The position numbers and the translations under genes are program-made. Positions 1 to 6,342 of a stretch of 14,720 nt of DNA are shown piece after piece. Location: assembly GCA_026396425.1 (NCBI GenBank), contig JAPLWU010000142.1, positions 1 through 14,720 on the forward strand, in the 5' to 3' direction. Source of the DNA: Microcaldota archaeon. Its GTDB lineage: Archaea > Micrarchaeota > Micrarchaeia > Burarchaeales > JAKAKT01. Under the pieces are notes generated by a model. That model saw only the letters and a list, made by a program, of their open reading frames with translations. It was not told where the DNA came from and did no database searches. How positions within the stretch are numbered: the first letter of the stretch is position 1; each line of letters starts with the position of its first letter.

Positions 1-30
1 GATTTTGCCGTGAACGCTTATAATTGTTGT

Positions 31-151
31 CAATGACCGCGGGCTAAAGCCCGCGGCGTGCACACTGGTTGGGCTTTAGGCGCACGCCGCTTCGGAAGGG
101 TGCGCTTACCACCGGTTGAAACCAGTGGCGTGCGCGCACCCGCGGTCATTG
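31..151. repeat. 121-bp structured inverted-repeat element (REP/MITE-like)
   Basis: The ends are a perfect 13-bp inverted repeat: CAATGACCGCGGG at 31-43 and its complement at 139-151. Inside lie further dyads: an 8-9 bp hairpin at 37-56 (CCGCGGGC, loop TAAA, GCCCGCGG), a GCGCAC/GTGCGC stem at 80-85 and 100-105 enclosing CTTCGGAAG, and a near-perfect hairpin at 110-127 (CACCGGTT/AACCAGTG, one mismatch). CTAAAGCCC (44-52) and GGGCTTTAG (71-79) form an alternative pair. The right end contains the stop codon of the PIN toxin. No reading frame in it looks real. It resembles short palindromic extragenic repeats or non-autonomous elements, but no transposase is visible. A structured RNA or a terminator for the toxin mRNA is an alternative. 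Confidence 0.7.
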
Positions 152-553
152 TTGGGCGAGTTGCTCGGGAGTGAAAACGCGGATTGCCTTCTGCCGCCTG
201 AAATCCTTGTCATACGTGACAATGCCGTCCGCATGGACCGCGAGCGCGCATGCGACAAAAGGAACGTCGGATTGGTCGATTTTCCCGATTATGGAGTTTG
301 CCTCGTCTATTTCGGCGAGAAGAAGCGATTCCGGCACGACTTCGACGGAGGAGATAGCGGAAGCGAGCACGGTTCTTGCTTCGGCCTCCGAGATGCCGGC
401 TTTTTTGGTTATAAGCTGGAGATGCTGCTCGACCTCGCGAATCGCGTGCTCTGGCGCGAAAAGCTCGTGCCTCCGCAGTACGAGGAACCTGCGGGCCATC
501 GAGTCGCGGATTAGGCTTGCGATTATGATGTTCGTATCGACGACGAGCCTCAT
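146..553 (-). CDS. PIN-domain ribonuclease toxin (VapC-type)
   Basis: 135-residue protein with the size and layout of a single PIN domain, the Mg-dependent RNase fold of VapC toxins. Visible acidic active-site candidates are D6 in the N-terminal beta strand motif VVDTN, E40 in the REVEQH helix, D96 in QSDVPFVA, and D115/D117 in TYDKDF near the C-terminus. These match the usual order of the PIN acidic cluster. Its ATG (551-553) overlaps the TGA of the upstream ribbon-helix-helix antitoxin by an ATGA junction, so the two are translationally coupled. The stop codon at 146-148 lies inside the terminal inverted repeat of the 31-151 element. The toxin target (tRNA, rRNA or other) cannot be read from the sequence. 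The PIN assignment is strong; which VapC subgroup is unclear. Confidence 0.88.
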   Translation of the reverse strand: MRLVVDTNIIIASLIRDSMARRFLVLRRHELFAPEHAIREVEQHLQLITKKAGISEAEARTVLASAISSVEVVPESLLLAEIDEANSIIGKIDQSDVPFVACALAVHADGIVTYDKDFRRQKAIRVFTPEQLAQQ

Positions 554-771
554 AGGCCATACCTTTTCCTGAGCTCTTTTTTCACCTTCGCGTCAACCTC
601 AAGCGCCCCCTCCTTCGTGAGAGCGCTCTTCGAGACGATGGCATCGAGCAGCCTGAGTTTTTCTGTGTGCTCTATTATTGCGCGGCGCGCCACTTCGCTC
701 CAGCGCACTTCGCCGTGCCGCTTCATGAGGTCGTGCACGTCGTCCGGGATGTGGAGGGTTATGTTCGCCAT
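550..771 (-). CDS. Ribbon-helix-helix antitoxin (VapB-type)
   Basis: 73-residue protein beginning with a beta-strand segment (ANITLHIPDDVHDLMKRH, residues 2-19), followed by WSEVARRAIIEH (helix-turn-helix of the MetJ/Arc/CopG fold) and a charged C-terminal region. The N-terminal half fits an RHH DNA-binding dimer. The C-terminal half would be the toxin-neutralising part. It precedes and overlaps a PIN toxin, which is the standard order of vapBC operons, and tandem palindromes cover its promoter and start codon, as expected for autorepression. The start ATG at 769-771 sits about 30 nt from a TATA-like box (801-810), giving a leader of only a few nucleotides. It could be called CopG-family in other schemes. 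Confidence 0.85.
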   Translation of the reverse strand: MANITLHIPDDVHDLMKRHGEVRWSEVARRAIIEHTEKLRLLDAIVSKSALTKEGALEVDAKVKKELRKRYGL

Positions 772-810
772 GTGACCACCACATTAATATGTGAAACCAC
801 ATAAATATAA
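770..810 (-). promoter_or_regulatory. vapBC promoter with duplicated palindromic operator
   Basis: Two tandem copies of an 18-19 nt unit occur at 770-788 and 789-806. Each has the arms ATGTG and CACAT around an A/C-rich centre. On the minus strand the TATA-like box TTATATTTAT (810-801) overlaps the second copy, and the start codon of the antitoxin (771-769) is embedded in the outer arm of the first. An RHH dimer-of-dimers bound here would cover both TATA and start site. The repeats are directly visible; their role as operator is inferred from RHH autoregulation. Confidence 0.65.
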
Positions 811-843
811 GTTTTTGCTTTTTCGTTTGCCAGAGCCGTGCGC

Positions 844-874
844 TTAGGCAATTATTTAAATCCTATTCGCCTAA
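844..874. promoter_or_regulatory. TATA-like box inside a TTAGGC/GCCTAA dyad (distal MCM promoter candidate)
   Basis: TTAGGC at 844-849 and GCCTAA at 869-874 form a 6-bp inverted repeat flanking a strong TATA-like run, TTATTTAAAT (852-861). Transcription would begin near 880, giving MCM a leader of about 130 nt or producing a short separate RNA. Small alternative hairpins lie in that leader (CGGTT/AACCG at 912-931; GCAA/TTGC at 925-936). I recognise no known RNA family in 875-940. Confidence 0.35.
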
Positions 875-941
875 TACCACTTCCCCGTTGGGAGGCGGGT
901 TCGCTTGCGCGCGGTTATCGGAAAGCAACCGTTTGCTAGTG

Positions 942-948
942 TATTTAA
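942..948 (+). promoter_or_regulatory. Proximal TATA-like box for MCM
   Basis: TATTTAA at 942-948 would start transcription near 970, giving MCM (ATG 1011) a leader of about 40 nt. It is closer to the gene than the 852-861 candidate, so it is the more ordinary promoter choice. Both could be used. Confidence 0.4.
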
Positions 949-1010
949 CCACGCGGACGCATGGGAGTAATGGCGAATTCAGCAGGCAGATGGGGTAACA
1001 GGTAGTGTTC

Positions 1011-3047
1011 ATGGCCGAAGAAGTTATTTCCGTAGTCAAGAAGTTCGATGAGTTTTTCGAGGCGAAGTACAGGGACAGAATCGAGAAGCTCGCGCTCGAA
1101 TACCCGGAGAAGCGGAGCCTCGACGTCGACTTCAGGGACCTGGAGAAGTACGATTACGAGCTGGCCGACGAACTCGTGCGGAAGCCGGATGCCGTGGCGC
1201 CTGCGGCGCGCGAGGCGGTTTCCGGAATGATGGTGGCAAGGGAGGCCTCGGAATTCAAGCCCCACGTGCGCTTCTTCAACCTGCCTGACAGCGTGCTCGT
1301 GCAGGATGTGGGCTCGGCCAACATAGACAGGCTCATATGCATCGAGGGTGTGATAACCAAGAGGGCCGAGGTGAGGCCGCGCGTGAAGATAGCGGTCTAC
1401 AAGTGCGCGAGATGCGACGCGGTGCAGAAGTTCGAGGTAACCAAGAACATGCGGCCCCCGGACGTGTGCGAGTCGTGCAAGCGCAGGGCGCTCTCGCTCG
1501 TGGAGGAGGACTCCTATTTCGTCGATTTGCAGAAGGCCGAGGTGCAGGAGCTGCTCGAGCGCCTGAGGGGCGGCGCGCCGGCCAGCCACATCGAATTGTG
1601 GCTCGAGGACGACCTCGTGAACATGATAATACCCGGCGACAACGTAGAGATTACCGGCGTCCTGAGGATAAGGCCGCCAATCAAGGGGAAGGGCGACGCC
1701 TACTCGAAATACATCGACGTCATGCACGTGGAGAGGGTGCAGAGGGAGTTCGAAGAGGTCGAGATAAGCAGGCAGGACGAGGAGGCCATAATGGAGCTTT
1801 CCAAGACGAAGGACATTTTCGAAAGAATCGTTGCGTCAATGGCGCCTTCAATCTACGGGCATACGGAAATCAAGGCCGGGGTGGCGCTCCAGCTTTTCGG
1901 CGGAACTTCGGACAAGGAGCTGCCCGAGGGGGGCAGGATAAGGAGCGACATCCACATACTTCTGATTGGCGACCCTGGCGCAGCGAAGACCCGCATTTTG
2001 CAGTATGTCGTCGAGCTGGCGCCCAAGAGCATATACGTGAGCGGAAAAAGCGTGACCGGGGCAGGGCTTACCGCGGCAGCCGAGAGGGACGAGTTGAGCG
2101 AGGGCGGATGGACGCTCAAGGCCGGGGCGCTCGTGCTCGCGAGCGGCGGGATGGCCGCAGTCGACGAGTTCGACAAGATTGACGAAAATGAGAGGGCGGC
2201 AATGCACGAGGTCATGGAGAGCCAGACCGTTTCAGTCGCAAAAGCCGGCATAGTCGCCAAATTCAAGGCCAAAACTTCCATATTGGCCGCCGCCAACCCG
2301 AAGTTCGGGAGGTTCGATCCAAACCAGCTGCCAGCCGAGCAGTTCAACATTCCCCCAACCCTTCTTTCGCGTTTCGATTTGATATTCCCTGTCCGCGACG
2401 TCATGGACGAGGAGAAGGACAGGAAGCTCGCCGATTACATACTCAATACTCACGAAGCAGCGACGAGGAAGGGAACCCCGCCGGCGACCGATGTGGCCAT
2501 AATCCAGAAGGACTTGCTTAGGAAGTACATCGCCTATGCGAGAAAGAACGTGAGGCCGCGCCTCACGCCAGTGGCCATGGACAAGATAAAGGAGTACTAC
2601 GTGGAGATGAGGAAGCTGGGCGCGAGCCAGGGAACAGTGGCGATTACCCCGCGGTACATAGAAGGCCTGATACGGTTAAGCGAGGGCAGCGCCAAGGCGA
2701 GGCTGAGCGAGCTGGTAGAGCTCGAGGATTCGGACAGGGCGATAAGGCTCACCGACTTTGTGATGAGGCAGATCATGACGGACAGGGAGACCAACAGGAT
2801 AGATATCGACATAATAGCGACAGGGCAGCCGAAGTCGAGAGTCGAGAAGGTCAACATGCTGCTCAACGTCGTGAAGGAGCTCCAGAAGGAGTTCGACCTT
2901 GTCGAGATATCGAAAGTCGTGGAAGGGGTCAAGGAGTACGACATGGACGAGATGACCGCGAGGAGGCTCATCGACGACCTGCTCACCAAGGGCGACCTGT
3001 TCAAGCCGAAGCCCGGCTTTATAAAGATAGTGAGGCAGTACGAGTGA
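1011..3047 (+). CDS. mcm: Replicative DNA helicase MCM
   Basis: 679-residue minichromosome maintenance protein, the hexameric 3'-5' replicative helicase of archaea. The N-terminal half holds the OB fold with a zinc-binding module C132-x2-C135 and C153-x2-C156. The AAA+ half shows Walker A GDPGAAKT (320-327), Walker B with the MCM signature around D385-E386 (AAVDEFDKID), sensor 1 in AAANPKFGRF and the arginine finger LLSRFD (R454). The C-terminal roughly 80 residues fit the usual winged-helix domain. Length is normal for archaeal MCM (about 650-700). An in-frame GTG at 1005 is possible, but ATG 1011 (MAEEV) is the more natural start. The protein is followed by a strong hairpin and then membrane-protein genes before aIF2-beta. 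Linkage of MCM to translation genes is common in archaea. Confidence 0.97.
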   Translation: MAEEVISVVKKFDEFFEAKYRDRIEKLALEYPEKRSLDVDFRDLEKYDYELADELVRKPDAVAPAAREAVSGMMVAREASEFKPHVRFFNLPDSVLVQDVGSANIDRLICIEGVITKRAEVRPRVKIAVYKCARCDAVQKFEVTKNMRPPDVCESCKRRALSLVEEDSYFVDLQKAEVQELLERLRGGAPASHIELWLEDDLVNMIIPGDNVEITGVLRIRPPIKGKGDAYSKYIDVMHVERVQREFEEVEISRQDEEAIMELSKTKDIFERIVASMAPSIYGHTEIKAGVALQLFGGTSDKELPEGGRIRSDIHILLIGDPGAAKTRILQYVVELAPKSIYVSGKSVTGAGLTAAAERDELSEGGWTLKAGALVLASGGMAAVDEFDKIDENERAAMHEVMESQTVSVAKAGIVAKFKAKTSILAAANPKFGRFDPNQLPAEQFNIPPTLLSRFDLIFPVRDVMDEEKDRKLADYILNTHEAATRKGTPPATDVAIIQKDLLRKYIAYARKNVRPRLTPVAMDKIKEYYVEMRKLGASQGTVAITPRYIEGLIRLSEGSAKARLSELVELEDSDRAIRLTDFVMRQIMTDRETNRIDIDIIATGQPKSRVEKVNMLLNVVKELQKEFDLVEISKVVEGVKEYDMDEMTARRLIDDLLTKGDLFKPKPGFIKIVRQYE

Positions 3048-3104
3048 ACAACCTCGGCCGTAAGCACCGCAAGCGATGCGTTGCGGCCGCACCGAGGTTG
3101 TTCA
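3045..3104. repeat. 60-nt perfect-armed hairpin between mcm and the protease gene
   Basis: TGAACAACCTCGG (3045-3057) and its exact complement (3092-3104) form a 13-bp stem. The 34-nt interior contains a second perfect stem, CCGCAA/TTGCGG (3067-3072 and 3081-3086). The 5' arm starts with the TGA stop of MCM, and the 3' arm ends two nucleotides before the GAGGAGGG Shine-Dalgarno of the next gene. There is no T-run after it, so it is not a simple terminator. It may be an RNA processing site, a translation-coupling structure or an inserted palindromic element. Confidence 0.75.
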
Positions 3105-3123
3105 GTGAGGAGGGATGCTGGCG

Positions 3124-4014
3124 ATGAGATCCGAAGTGAAAGCAGTAATGATGATGTTCCTGGTCGTCCAGCTCCTCGGCCTTCTCGTTGGCGCGAGGCT
3201 CGTCCAGGCCTCCCAGTTCGACGAGGAGCTTCAGAGCCTCAACGTGGCGCCAGGAGGCGCTTCTGCCGAGGTTTCGAGTTCGGCCTACTTTATAATCGCC
3301 GTGGTCGCGGGAGCGGTATTCCTAATCGTGCTTTTCAAGTTTTACAGGGGCGTGATGGCATTCCGGCTGATAGAAGCCATGGTGATATTCATCTCGTCGA
3401 ATATCGTTTTCTACATGCTGCTCTACGGCCATCCCCTCGCCGGCCTTGTCTCGCTTTTGCTCGCGGGCCTGCTGACCGCGGCCAAGCTCGCAAGGGCGTC
3501 CTTCAAGAACACGGCGGCAGTCATCGCGAGCGCGGGAGTGGGGGCCATATTCGGGTTCTCGCTTGACCTGCTGCCTGCGGTCCTGCTCGTGATTGCGCTC
3601 TCGGTTTATGACATTCTGGCGGTTTTCGGGACGAAGCACATGCTTGTGCTCGCGAGGGAGCTTGACAAGCGGGACATGTCTTTCTCGGTGAGCGTGAGCG
3701 GCAGGAGCACGAAAGCAGCCAAGCCCCACCACGTGCCGGGCGCGAGCCCGGACAAGGAGAAGCCGAAGGAGCTGGAGGAAAAGACGCACCTCGAACTCGG
3801 GACGGGCGACATGACGATTCCGCTCATGCTCGCGGTTTCATCCTACAAGCTTTTCGGAATCGGGGGCGCCTTCGCAGTCATAATCGGCTCAAGCCTGGGG
3901 TTGTATTTCGTGCTCGAATACGTTTTCAGGAAGAGGACTTTCCTGCCCGCGCTCCCGCCCATTTCGTTCTTCGCGCTTCTGGCGCTCGGGATTTTGATGG
4001 TTGCCGGAGTGTGA
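3124..4014 (+). CDS. Presenilin/signal-peptide-peptidase-like intramembrane aspartyl protease
   Basis: 296-residue multi-spanning membrane protein with the three hallmarks of the A22 (presenilin/SPP homologue, PSH) family: SVYDILAVFG with catalytic D163, ELGTGDM with catalytic D229 of the GxGD motif, and the PAL motif at 275-277 (FLPALPP). The hydrophobic segments fit about nine spans, with a basic, charged loop (roughly 175-220) between the two catalytic helices, as in PSH enzymes. These proteases cut single-pass membrane proteins or leftover signal peptides within the bilayer. ATG 3124 is chosen because GAGGAGGG (3107-3114) is 9 nt upstream. The in-frame ATG 3115 directly abuts that motif and is a poor start. 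The next gene is an SdpI-like membrane protein 26 nt downstream, probably co-transcribed. The family call is firm; the substrate is unknown. Confidence 0.9.
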   Translation: MRSEVKAVMMMFLVVQLLGLLVGARLVQASQFDEELQSLNVAPGGASAEVSSSAYFIIAVVAGAVFLIVLFKFYRGVMAFRLIEAMVIFISSNIVFYMLLYGHPLAGLVSLLLAGLLTAAKLARASFKNTAAVIASAGVGAIFGFSLDLLPAVLLVIALSVYDILAVFGTKHMLVLARELDKRDMSFSVSVSGRSTKAAKPHHVPGASPDKEKPKELEEKTHLELGTGDMTIPLMLAVSSYKLFGIGGAFAVIIGSSLGLYFVLEYVFRKRTFLPALPPISFFALLALGILMVAGV

Positions 4015-4040
4015 GTCCAGGGATGATGGAGGAGGATTGA

Positions 4041-4697
4041 ATGAGAAACGTGCAAATTGCGATTCTGGCGATAATCGTCGTATCGTTCGCTCTGGGGGCC
4101 TACGTTTATCCGGGTATGCCCGGGCGGATGGCCTCGCACTGGAACGCGGGGGGCGAGGTTGACGGCTACATGCCCAAATTCTGGGGAGTTTTCCTCATGC
4201 CAATAATTTCGGCCGGGCTCGCCGCGCTGATGCTCGCGCTGCCGCTCATCGACCCGCTGAGGGCCAACATAGAGAAGTTCAGGGACCATTACGAGAATTT
4301 CATCGTCCTCATGCTTGCATTCATGTTGTACGTGTATGTGCTTACTCTGCTCTGGAACTTCGGCATAAAATACAATTTGCCGGCGCTTCTCGCCCCCGCT
4401 TTCGGAATTCTTTTCTATTATGTTGGAGTGCTCATGGGGCACGCGAAGAAAAACTGGTTCATCGGAATAAGGACTCCGTGGACGATGAGCAGCGAAAAGG
4501 TGTGGGACAGGACGCACGCGCAGGGCGCGAAATTGTACAAGGCGGTCGGAGTGATTTCGGTCCTGGGCGCGCTGGCCGGGAGTTACGCGATATTTTTCGT
4601 GATAATCCCGGTGATTGCCGTTTCCGTCTGGCTGTTCGTTTATTCCTACCTCGAATACGGAGAGGAGAAACGAACGGGAAGGGGGAAAAACCGCTGA
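4041..4697 (+). CDS. SdpI/DUF1648-family membrane protein
   Basis: 218-residue integral membrane protein. It starts with a hydrophobic helix (about 4-24) followed by the DUF1648 signature (MPGRMASHWNAGGEVDGY). More spans follow at about 48-70, 85-110 and 118-140, then the SdpI-type motif GIRTPWTMSSEKVWDRTH (around 146-163), then two C-terminal helices and a basic tail. In Bacillus, SdpI gives immunity to the SdpC toxin and acts in signalling. In archaea the role is unknown. A good Shine-Dalgarno, GGAGGAGG, ends about 5 nt before the ATG. It follows the intramembrane protease by 26 nt, so a shared envelope or membrane-quality role is possible but inferred. Confidence 0.85.
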   Translation: MRNVQIAILAIIVVSFALGAYVYPGMPGRMASHWNAGGEVDGYMPKFWGVFLMPIISAGLAALMLALPLIDPLRANIEKFRDHYENFIVLMLAFMLYVYVLTLLWNFGIKYNLPALLAPAFGILFYYVGVLMGHAKKNWFIGIRTPWTMSSEKVWDRTHAQGAKLYKAVGVISVLGALAGSYAIFFVIIPVIAVSVWLFVYSYLEYGEEKRTGRGKNR

Positions 4698-4706
4698 CAG
4701 GGAAGG

Positions 4707-4716
4707 GTTTTTTAAT
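4707..4716 (+). promoter_or_regulatory. T-rich TATA-like element upstream of aIF2-beta
   Basis: TTTTTTAATT lies 10 nt after the SdpI stop and about 50 nt before the aIF2-beta ATG. Read as a promoter it gives a leader of about 24 nt that contains GTGGTG at an acceptable Shine-Dalgarno distance. Read as an oligo-T tract it could also end the upstream transcript. Either use is plausible. Confidence 0.45.
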
Positions 4717-4760
4717 TCGAGGCGCGAGAGTAGTAGGGAGCGCAACCGTGGTGTTTTGAG

Positions 4761-5168
4761 ATGGAATACGACAAGATGCTTGAGAGGGCATACGAAAAGA
4801 TGCCGAAGAAGACCGGCAGCGGGGAGAGGTTCGAGATTCCGGTTGCGGATTCGTTCATACAGGGCAGCAAGACGATGGTCAAGAATTTCGGCGCGATATG
4901 CGAGACGCTGCGGAGGGACCCCCAAGACGTCGCGAAATACATGTACAGGGAGCTGGCAATTCCCGGCAACGTCGAGGGCGGCAGGCTCGTGCTGCACGGC
5001 AAGTTCAGCGCGAGGATACTCAACGAGAGGATAAAGAACTTCACCGAATCTTTTGTTATTTGCAAGGAGTGCAGGAAGCCGGACACGAAGCTCTCCGAAG
5101 GGGGCCGCGGCGTCAAGACGCTCGTGTGCGAGGCGTGCGGGGCCAAATCGCCCGTGAGGATGCATTGA
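4761..5168 (+). CDS. Translation initiation factor aIF2 subunit beta
   Basis: 135-residue aIF2-beta, the subunit of the heterotrimeric factor that brings initiator Met-tRNA to the small ribosomal subunit. The N-terminal helix (MEYDKMLERAYEKMP) is the segment that binds the gamma subunit in this family. The central alpha-beta domain carries RDPQDVAKYMYRELAIPGN and ARILNERIKNF. The C-terminal zinc ribbon is C-x2-C (CKEC) and C-x2-C (CEAC), ending ...KSPVRMH. Length and architecture are normal for archaea. It starts a translation-factor string with aIF1A, 72 nt downstream, and RIO1. Confidence 0.96.
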   Translation: MEYDKMLERAYEKMPKKTGSGERFEIPVADSFIQGSKTMVKNFGAICETLRRDPQDVAKYMYRELAIPGNVEGGRLVLHGKFSARILNERIKNFTESFVICKECRKPDTKLSEGGRGVKTLVCEACGAKSPVRMH

Positions 5169-5240
5169 AGTTTGGGAGTGCGGGTCGGAACGCGCAGGCG
5201 CCGGGCCGAATCGTCCGCAATTATTCATTGAGGTGCGTTG

Positions 5241-5528
5241 ATGGTTGAAGAAGAAGTAATGGGAAGGATGCGCATACCGAGGAGCGATGAGATAGTCGGC
5301 ACGGTGGAAGCGATGGTCGGCGGCAGCAGGATGGTCGTGAGCTGCAGCGACGGAAAGGAGCGCACGTGCAGGATTCCGGGCAAAATCAGGAGAAGGATAT
5401 GGGTTAAGGAGGGCGACACCGTCATAGTCAAGCCCTGGTGCATCGAGGGCGACAAGAAGGGCGACATCATGTGGCGGTACACAAAGCTCCAGGCCGGCTG
5501 GCTCAGGAGGAAGGGCCACATAAAGTAA
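5241..5528 (+). CDS. Translation initiation factor aIF1A
   Basis: 95-residue OB-fold protein, orthologue of eukaryotic eIF1A and bacterial IF1, which binds the A site of the small subunit during initiation. The family core is clear: RMRIPRSDEIVGTVEAMVGG, then DGKERTCRIPGKIRRRIWVKEGD and IVKPWCIEGDKKGDI, with a basic C-terminus (LRRKGHIK). ATG 5241 is preceded by GAGGTG (5230-5235) at 5 nt spacing. The TTG three bases upstream is not needed. RIO1 follows after 28 nt, the usual archaeal pairing. Confidence 0.95.
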   Translation: MVEEEVMGRMRIPRSDEIVGTVEAMVGGSRMVVSCSDGKERTCRIPGKIRRRIWVKEGDTVIVKPWCIEGDKKGDIMWRYTKLQAGWLRRKGHIK

Positions 5529-5556
5529 AATAGCCAAAGTAGCGCGTGGTTTTTGC

Positions 5557-6303
5557 ATGGCCAGAATGCTTTCGAAGAGGAAACGGCCCAAGAGGGAGGA
5601 AAAACAGTTTTACGAGCGGCCCAAGCTGGAGTCAAGCGTATTCGACAGGCCGACCATGCTCATCCTGAGCGGTTTCATAAAGAGGGGAATAATCGACAGC
5701 CTGGATTATCCGATGGCCACCGGGAAGGAGGCCGACGTTTTCAGGGCCACTTTGGGAGACGGATACCGGGCGGTGAAGATTTACAGGATTGACACGGGCA
5801 ACTTCCAGAAGATGCAGGATTACATGACGGGCGACCCCAGGTTCTCGAAAGCAAGAAACAAAAGGAACGCCATATTCGCCTGGGCGAGGAAGGAGTTCAG
5901 CAACCTCAGGCTCTGCGCAGAAATCGGGGTGAACGCGCCAAAGCCGTACGCATTCAAGAAGAACGTGCTGGTCATCGAGTTTCTCGGCGAGGGCGGGATA
6001 CCCGACTCGAGCCTCAAGGAAATCGGGAGCGAGAATCCCGAAAAGGATTTGGAGACTATTCTCGGTTATATGGGGAGAATGCACAGGGCGGGATTCGTGC
6101 ACTCGGACCTGAGCGAATACAACATACTCATGCACGGGGACGAGCCGTACATAATAGACGTAGGGCAGGCCGTCGCTCTTGCGCACCCAAAATCGCGGGA
6201 ATTCTTCGAGAGGGACGTGAGGAACCTGCTCCGCTACTTCTCGAAATACGGGATAACAAGGGATGCGGAAAAGGAGATGGAGAGGATAACGGGCACGGGA
6301 TGA
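5557..6303 (+). CDS. rio1: RIO1-type serine/threonine protein kinase
   Basis: 248-residue atypical kinase of the RIO family, acting in late maturation of the small ribosomal subunit. Visible motifs are the P-loop MATGKEADVF (53-62), ATP-contacting K74 in RAVKIYR, the catalytic loop HSDLSEYN (182-189, D184 catalytic, N189 metal ligand) and the metal-binding IIDVGQAV (D201). HxDLSEYN and the short basic N-terminus point to RIO1 rather than RIO2, and there is no N-terminal winged helix. Length is normal for an archaeal RIO1 and the C-terminus (RDAEKEMERITGTG) looks complete. It normally precedes the KH/Dim2 gene. Here that partner lies 6.6 kb away beyond a minus-strand block. The 3' end converges on the NAC gene, which has no stop codon before entering it. 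Confidence 0.95.
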   Translation: MARMLSKRKRPKREEKQFYERPKLESSVFDRPTMLILSGFIKRGIIDSLDYPMATGKEADVFRATLGDGYRAVKIYRIDTGNFQKMQDYMTGDPRFSKARNKRNAIFAWARKEFSNLRLCAEIGVNAPKPYAFKKNVLVIEFLGEGGIPDSSLKEIGSENPEKDLETILGYMGRMHRAGFVHSDLSEYNILMHGDEPYIIDVGQAVALAHPKSREFFERDVRNLLRYFSKYGITRDAEKEMERITGTG

Positions 6304-6342
6304 CGAACGCGAAGCCAAACACACGCCCTCGAAACTCGGAGG

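Noticed and set aside
1..160. CRISPR repeat interpretation of the GC-rich palindromes
   Set aside because: The dyads differ from each other, are inverted rather than direct repeats, and there are no regular spacers.
880..940. Possible tRNA (GGGTTCGC near 897)
   Set aside because: No acceptor or anticodon stem pairs with it, and the T-loop consensus is incomplete.
3843..5591. 582-codon minus-strand open frame
   Set aside because: It is antisense to the clearly real protease end, SdpI, aIF2-beta and aIF1A, and its translation shows no family pattern. It arises from the G/C-biased codon positions of those genes.
5632..6342. In-frame continuation of NAC through antisense RIO1
   Set aside because: RIO1 motifs are intact on the other strand and the extension resembles no protein. 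It is treated as absence of a stop, not as a fused domain.
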